Shown: one piece after another, positions 5,485 to 9,960 of the stretch | How positions within the stretch are numbered: the first letter of the stretch is position 1 | Layout of the letters: each line of letters starts with the position of its first letter | NCBI GenBank assembly: GCA_030638105.1 | Contig: DAOWFF010000025.1 | Coordinates: 1 to 9,960, forward strand | DNA: 9,960 bases | DNA from: an archaeon | GTDB taxonomy: Archaea; Nanobdellota; Nanobdellia; Pacearchaeales; GW2011-AR1 | Direction: 5' to 3' | Notes under the pieces: model-generated | Told to the model about the DNA's origin: nothing | What the model saw: the letters and a program-made list of their open reading frames with translations, nothing else | Databases searched by the model: none | Made by a program: the position numbers and the translations under genes

Positions 5485-6690
5485 AGCTCCACCGAACATA
5501 ATTATGTTAGAAACTAATAAAGCAATTAGATATTCTTTTAGTCCATCATTGAAAATAGAAAGCAACACAATTTCTAAGATAACAAAACTAATTAACAAAT
5601 ACGATTTCTTCATCTTATCTATTGACAATCCATAATAAATTGTTGTATTTGTTAAAGACAAAAAACTTAGTGCAATAGCAGAGTAAACTAAATATTGTGC
5701 AACATCAAGATATTCTTTTCCATAAAAAAGAGAAATTAATAGTTCTGGAGCAATAAAACAAACAAAAACAGAAATGCTACAAATTCCAGCCATAAGAATT
5801 AAAGTTTTTTTAAAAAGAGGGTAAGAATTTTTTTTAGATTCATTTTTTTCACTTGTTAGAGGAAACATTACTTTGCTGATGGCTATTGTCCCAAAAAAAA
5901 TCATTTTCCCGATCATTGATAATACTGAATATTTTCCAACCAACGAAGGTTCAAAAAATCGTTTGGCAAGAAGAATATCTAAACTAAACATCAACATAAT
6001 GACTCCAGTAGCAAGAAGATAATTAGTGCTTTCTAAAGTAACCCCCTTAAGATGGACCTCTTTTTTCCCTTTTTTAAGGATCTCTTTATTAAAATATAGT
6101 GAAAAGAGAAGACCAGAGGAGGTTCCTATTAAAACTCCTAAAATAGCCCCAAAAATCTTCATTCCCAAAAAAACTAATGAGACCGCAAAAATTATTTTTA
6201 TCATAGATTCAAACACATGACTAAGCCCTAACTCTTTGAATTTTTTTCTCCCTTGTAAAATGCCTCTGACTATGGGCACGTTTAAAGAAGAGAAAACTAA
6301 AAGATTTGTTAAAATAATCAGCCAAATATTTACTCTGAGGAAACTTCCAATTAAAAAAGAAAATAACGATAAAACAAGAAATGCCACAAAGCCCCAAAAA
6401 ATTCCTTTTTCTAATCCTTTTGTTAGTAAATATTTTATTTTTGAGGCATTCTTTATTGGATTGATTTTAGAGGTATATTTTGAAAGCAAATTTTGAATTG
6501 CGTGTGATGGAAAAGAGTAAAGATATACTAAAGACATCAAAACCACAAGTGTTCCATAATCTTCTGGTCCTAACATTCTCCCCATTATAAAATGGAATAA
6601 AAAATTAAGCGCATTATAAATATTAAATAAAACAAACAAAATTATCGCTCCTTTTCCAAACTCGCTTGAAAAAACTTTTTTGAATATCAT
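5461..6690 (-). CDS. Wzx/MATE-type lipid-linked oligosaccharide flippase
   Basis: This 409-residue integral membrane protein of the polysaccharide-transport branch of the MOP superfamily has about a dozen hydrophobic segments by eye. Recognisable family stretches are MGRMLGPEDYGTLVVLMSLV (36-55), the RGILQGRKKF segment (142-151) and the central SLDILLAKRFFEPSLVGKYS (236-255), which is typical of O-antigen and archaeal AglR-like transporters. It likely moves the dolichol-linked glycan from the cytosolic to the outer face of the membrane before AglB uses it. It is the last gene of the aglB operon: its ATG overlaps the stop codon of the GlcNAc-1-P transferase-like gene (ATGA), and no separate promoter is seen. 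The C-terminus follows immediately after the last membrane span, and its final codons overlap the PHP gene in antisense. Confidence 0.88.
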   Translation of the reverse strand: MIFKKVFSSEFGKGAIILFVLFNIYNALNFLFHFIMGRMLGPEDYGTLVVLMSLVYLYSFPSHAIQNLLSKYTSKINPIKNASKIKYLLTKGLEKGIFWGFVAFLVLSLFSFLIGSFLRVNIWLIILTNLLVFSSLNVPIVRGILQGRKKFKELGLSHVFESMIKIIFAVSLVFLGMKIFGAILGVLIGTSSGLLFSLYFNKEILKKGKKEVHLKGVTLESTNYLLATGVIMLMFSLDILLAKRFFEPSLVGKYSVLSMIGKMIFFGTIAISKVMFPLTSEKNESKKNSYPLFKKTLILMAGICSISVFVCFIAPELLISLFYGKEYLDVAQYLVYSAIALSFLSLTNTTIYYGLSIDKMKKSYLLISFVILEIVLLSIFNDGLKEYLIALLVSNIIMFGGALCLLKYK

Positions 6691-7679
6691 ATAAACAAGA
6701 TAAATCCTAAAATAATAATCAGGATTTGAAATAAATTTATTAAATAAACAACATTTTTTTCATAAGCTTTTTTTCCTTTTTTGATTTTATTTAAAAAGTA
6801 AATTGCTATGTGCTCAAGTCCGTAAAATTTTTGGTAAGGAACTTCTAAACTTCCATCTTCATTTACTTTTGCAAAACTTTCTTTTTTTAATTTGCCTCTT
6901 AATTTCAGACAGGTCTCAAGAATGTATGGGATGAAAAAGAAAACTGCAATTTTTTCTATGTTGCCTAAAATTGCGATTATTGCTATTAACGCTCCGACAG
7001 AATAAGTCAGGACATCTCCTGGGAAAACTTTTGCAGGGTATTTGTTGAAAACATAAAAAGCAAGTAGGCAGAAAACCATTATCAAAGAAATTAAACTTAA
7101 CCAACTATTTCCACTGAGATATGTTGCAATTGAAAGTGCAGACAGAATTAAAATTCCCTGACTTGATTCAAGCCCATTATATCCTGCAAGAAAATTAAAA
7201 GTTGCCGACGCTCCAATAACCCCCAACGGAATTAAAACCAAAGGGTAAAATAAACCGAAATTTATTCCGACCATTGTTGATTCTCCTGCGTTAATAACAA
7301 TCAAAGGTATTGAGGCGAATAAAAGAAGAATTATTCTAAATCTTGAGGAGAGCCCTCCACGCACCCACCCGAAAACATCGTCGACAAAACCAGTAATTCC
7401 TGCAATCAAGACAGTTGTCAGCAAGGCGAAAATTTCTATTGTAGTTACATCTGTTTTCAAAATAAAAGTTTTTATTGCAATGTAAGACAAAGCACCCATG
7501 ACAAATGCAAAAACGACTATCAGCCCTCCAGAGCCCGCGACTTTTTTGGAAGCATCAGGTTTATTCATATCCTCCCAAATAAGTCCGATTTGTTTTGTTT
7601 TTTTAATCCAAATAGGCATGAAAAATAAAGTGAGAAAAAAACTTAACAGCAAGGGGATGATTAAAATTTTTTCGAACAT
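6687..7679 (-). CDS. UDP-GlcNAc:dolichyl-phosphate GlcNAc-1-P transferase-like (AglH/ALG7 type)
   Basis: This 330-residue polytopic membrane enzyme of the GPT/MraY/WecA family transfers a sugar-1-phosphate from a UDP-sugar to dolichyl phosphate, the first step of lipid-linked glycan assembly. Key motifs are GFVDDVFGW (97-105, with the Asp100-Asp101 pair), NFLAGYNGLE (162-171, nucleotide-sugar binding), PAKVFPGDVLTYSVGA (215-230, Asp222) and YGLEH (286-290) on the cytosolic side. NGLE and FPGD rather than the bacterial forms point to the eukaryote/archaea branch. About ten hydrophobic segments cover the rest. UDP-GlcNAc as donor is inferred from the family; another UDP-HexNAc is possible. The gene follows aglB after one base and precedes the flippase with a 4-bp overlap. 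Confidence 0.9.
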   Translation of the reverse strand: MFEKILIIPLLLSFFLTLFFMPIWIKKTKQIGLIWEDMNKPDASKKVAGSGGLIVVFAFVMGALSYIAIKTFILKTDVTTIEIFALLTTVLIAGITGFVDDVFGWVRGGLSSRFRIILLLFASIPLIVINAGESTMVGINFGLFYPLVLIPLGVIGASATFNFLAGYNGLESSQGILILSALSIATYLSGNSWLSLISLIMVFCLLAFYVFNKYPAKVFPGDVLTYSVGALIAIIAILGNIEKIAVFFFIPYILETCLKLRGKLKKESFAKVNEDGSLEVPYQKFYGLEHIAIYFLNKIKKGKKAYEKNVVYLINLFQILIIILGFILFI

Positions 7680-7680
7680 T

Positions 7681-9960
7681 TTATAATCTCCAGCTTAAAT
7701 ATTTACTTGAATCTTTGTCCAGATACTTCTCTTTAATTTCTTCTTCTCCAGTATATTCAATTTCCCAAATTTTTATTGGTCCCTGAATTCCCTGATAATA
7801 TGCAAATTCAGGGAGGTTCAGTCCTTGGTTTCTCAAATTTTCTAGAATTAAATTTGATTCTGTGTGCACTAATTCAAAATTTGGGAAATTATCAAAGGGG
7901 TCATCTAAAATATATTTTTGAGCTAACATTCCTCTTGTTAATCTTGGACTTAAAAACATTAAAGCTCCCATTTGATTTACCCCTTGATTTCCAACTAAAG
8001 GATAAACATATGCTACAGCATCAATTCCTGATTTAAAATCTAAAAACTCTCCATTAACTGAAGCGTATCTTAAATTTACCTTGTATTGTTTTCCAGCATA
8101 AATCATTATCGCATATGGTTGGCTCACACTTTGTTTATCTGAAGAAAACGGAACAACAACTGCTCCGATCCCTGTTTTTTGAGAAGGAAGAAAAATTTCT
8201 TTTTCATTTTCTTCAATTATTAAATCTTCGTCCAAACCAGTTCCCCCAACATATACATATGTTGTTAAATTTTTAGTTTCCTGAGTTTGTTTTTCATCTA
8301 TTAAAAAATTTCCAATCCAAGAAAACCGATCATAGTTTTCATTTGAACCAATACTTGAAAAGGCCCCATATTTCCCAATATCTGAAGAGTCAATTAAATA
8401 ATGAGTTGTATTGTGAGAATATAAAAAATCTAAAGCATCAGATTGATTTTCTCCTGTTAAAACTAATCTTCCCATCCAGTAATTCCAGAAACTAATAGCA
8501 TTTCCCCCGTCTAAAACCGTTGCCCTTTTTCCGATTGACTGGACCCAGTAACCATAATCCCACCAATGACCAAAAACAGCGTCATCAGAAGTATTTTCTC
8601 TTACCCAGTTCATTGCTTTTTGCCATTGCTGATTATAATAAGAAGGGACAAAATTATATGCTTGGCTTTTAGTTTGTTTATAAAAACCCCAGAAACTAAA
8701 TAAACTCAGTAAGACCAAAGCGACCATTATCCCTCCATAAATAATTTTTTTATTTTCTTCTTTTGAATTTTTAAAAGCATAAATTGATTCAATAATTAAG
8801 TATGCCATAAAGATTGGAGCAATGGGACCAAGCATCATAATTAGTCGCACTGCACCTCTTGCGCTAAAAAGAGTAACAAGGAATAAGGAAAACAAGAACA
8901 ACAGATTATAGTCAATCCCTTCCATATTTCTATCTCCTTTTTTATAAGATTGAACATAATAGTAAATCATGTATCCTCCTAAAGAGACCACTGAAATTAA
9001 ATAAAATGCTTTGCTTATGAAATTTTCTCCGTTGAATAAACTTGAACCAGAATATCTGGAAAAAACTAATCCACAAAAAAAGAAAACATATAATAAAATC
9101 AACGTCCAAGATTCTTTTTTTCCAATTTTACTTAACATTTTTTTAAACATTACCATAGAACCAATAAAAAACATCCAAAATAAAACATAAAATTTTCCGA
9201 TTAATGGACCAAAATGTCCAATCCACTCTGTAAAAAAAGGTTGCCTGTTTTCAGCAACAGTAGTGTTCCATCTTCCTACAACTGGTTTAAATAAAAGCTG
9301 ATTGATTGCATTAATTTTATTAAGAATCAGTGAGGGATTAAAAATTAAAATTCCTATTAAAGAAATAATCCAAGTAATAATAAGTGAAGAAATTGTTTTC
9401 GGAATTTTTAACTTTTGCAAATATATGTTTTCTGAAATCTTTGTTTTCCACAAAATAAGGTGAACATAAATTAAAACCAATAATAAAAAAGCAGGAGCAA
9501 GAGTCAGAGATGTAACTAATCCCATCAGAGAGTTTTTCCCAATGGGACTAATCAACAATATTGCAGAAGTAATCCACCAAGAAGTGTAACCGGCAATTTG
9601 ATTTTTTTCAAATTTATTTAAAACAAACGCAATAAAGCTTGAAACAAAAACAACAACATAAATATATGAAAATAATCCAGAAACAAGCCCCATTCCTGCA
9701 GTAGCCATTCCTGCTAAAATTCCAAAAGAAATTGCAGATTTAAGATTTTTTTGATTCCATGTTTTTATAAAGAGAAAAAAAGCGAGGAACATAAAAAAGA
9801 AAGCGGCAGATTCTTTTTCTGGAATTCCTGCAATTGTCCTCGATAAAAATACAGGTATAACAATCATGAAGAATGTGGAAATCAGAGCAATAAGATTTGC
9901 TTTGGTTTTATTCTTAATAAAAACTTCTCTTACAAATAAGAAAAAAGAAAGAATTGTTAA
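7681..9960 (-). CDS. aglB: Oligosaccharyltransferase AglB (STT3 family), N-terminus outside the window
   Basis: AglB transfers the lipid-linked glycan to Asn in Asn-X-Ser/Thr sequons on the outer face of the membrane. At least 759 residues are visible. The frame is open to the window edge upstream of the internal ATG at 9867 (the 31 codons before it read LTILSFFLFV and onward), so that ATG is not the start. Order of landmarks: SRTIAGIPEKE (second acidic motif, 9811-9819 for EKE), a long run of membrane segments, TVAE of the external loop carrying the catalytic Glu (9250-9261), SARGAVR (Arg codons near 8845-8859), and WWDYG at 8551-8565, the hallmark sequon-binding motif. A globular C-terminal domain rich in beta structure follows. 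The DK-type motif is not clear to me; the likely region is TRGMLAQKYILDD. The first acidic motif lies outside the window. It leads the operon with the GPT-like gene and the flippase. Confidence 0.95.
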   Translation of the reverse strand, partial: LTILSFFLFVREVFIKNKTKANLIALISTFFMIVIPVFLSRTIAGIPEKESAAFFFMFLAFFLFIKTWNQKNLKSAISFGILAGMATAGMGLVSGLFSYIYVVVFVSSFIAFVLNKFEKNQIAGYTSWWITSAILLISPIGKNSLMGLVTSLTLAPAFLLLVLIYVHLILWKTKISENIYLQKLKIPKTISSLIITWIISLIGILIFNPSLILNKINAINQLLFKPVVGRWNTTVAENRQPFFTEWIGHFGPLIGKFYVLFWMFFIGSMVMFKKMLSKIGKKESWTLILLYVFFFCGLVFSRYSGSSLFNGENFISKAFYLISVVSLGGYMIYYYVQSYKKGDRNMEGIDYNLLFLFSLFLVTLFSARGAVRLIMMLGPIAPIFMAYLIIESIYAFKNSKEENKKIIYGGIMVALVLLSLFSFWGFYKQTKSQAYNFVPSYYNQQWQKAMNWVRENTSDDAVFGHWWDYGYWVQSIGKRATVLDGGNAISFWNYWMGRLVLTGENQSDALDFLYSHNTTHYLIDSSDIGKYGAFSSIGSNENYDRFSWIGNFLIDEKQTQETKNLTTYVYVGGTGLDEDLIIEENEKEIFLPSQKTGIGAVVVPFSSDKQSVSQPYAIMIYAGKQYKVNLRYASVNGEFLDFKSGIDAVAYVYPLVGNQGVNQMGALMFLSPRLTRGMLAQKYILDDPFDNFPNFELVHTESNLILENLRNQGLNLPEFAYYQGIQGPIKIWEIEYTGEEEIKEKYLDKDSSKYLSWRL
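7688..7691 (-). promoter_or_regulatory. Ribosome binding site for the GPT-family gene
   Basis: The minus strand reads GGAG followed by 8 bases and then the ATG at 7679. The motif lies inside the last codons of aglB. It is the clearest Shine-Dalgarno sequence in the window and fits an operon-internal gene, in contrast to the promoter-proximal genes, which seem leaderless. Confidence 0.45.

Noticed and set aside
7776..8036. Plus-strand 86-codon ORF opposite aglB
   Set aside because: It is a shadow of the AglB C-terminal domain, with no recognisable motifs and no promoter or ribosome binding site.
1..9960. CRISPR array, tRNA, rRNA, insertion sequence or integrase
   Set aside because: I saw no regularly spaced repeats, no G+C-rich structured RNA island, and no transposase or recombinase motifs in any large frame.

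Overview
The window looks like a stretch of an A+T-rich archaeal chromosome. Four things support this. It has an AglB/STT3-type oligosaccharyltransferase and a eukaryote/archaea-type UDP-sugar:dolichyl-phosphate sugar-1-phosphate transferase. It also has archaeal promoter architecture: TATA boxes with purine-rich flanks about 25 bp from start codons, so most likely leaderless mRNAs. Finally, it shows tight ATGA start/stop overlaps. The compact genes and low G+C would fit a DPANN-type archaeon (Pacearchaeota/Woesearchaeota-like), but the lineage is inference.

Layout, left to right. Positions 1-1915 (minus strand) hold three coupled glycosyltransferase genes: an ALG5/DPM1-like polyprenyl-phosphate glycosyltransferase, a GT2 enzyme with a C-terminal membrane region, and a second GT2 gene cut by the window edge. 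They read from a TATA promoter near 1945-1954. Positions 1972-3534 (minus) hold a radical SAM protein with a B12-binding-like N-terminus. It is divergent from a sulfatase/alkaline-phosphatase-superfamily gene (3633-4589, plus). The two promoters carry the same 10-bp word, TCTACTCAAA, at the same place. A PHP phosphoesterase follows (4723-5484, plus). Between it and the sulfatase is a 60-bp region with a near-symmetrical TATA element. On the minus strand this element points at a 36-codon ORF (4552-4662) that resembles the usual C-terminal tail of sulfatases. Positions 5461-9960 (minus) hold a three-gene operon in transcription order: aglB (start outside the window), a GlcNAc-1-P transferase-like gene, and a Wzx/MATE-type flippase. 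Spacings are 1 bp and a 4-bp overlap.

Together the genes make a coherent protein N-glycosylation / surface glycan locus. The GPT enzyme would start the lipid-linked glycan on dolichyl phosphate at the cytosolic face. The GT2 enzymes extend it or make polyprenyl-phosphate sugars, the flippase moves it outward, and AglB transfers it to Asn of secreted proteins. The radical SAM, sulfatase-fold and PHP proteins are the accessory, less predictable part and may modify the glycan or its precursors.

No tRNA, rRNA, CRISPR array, insertion sequence or long repeat was seen. No gene-free stretch exceeds 300 bases. The most unusual signals are the sulfatase-tail-like ORF antisense to the end of the sulfatase gene, the shared divergent promoter word, and the Glu-for-Asp change in the second acidic motif of AglB.
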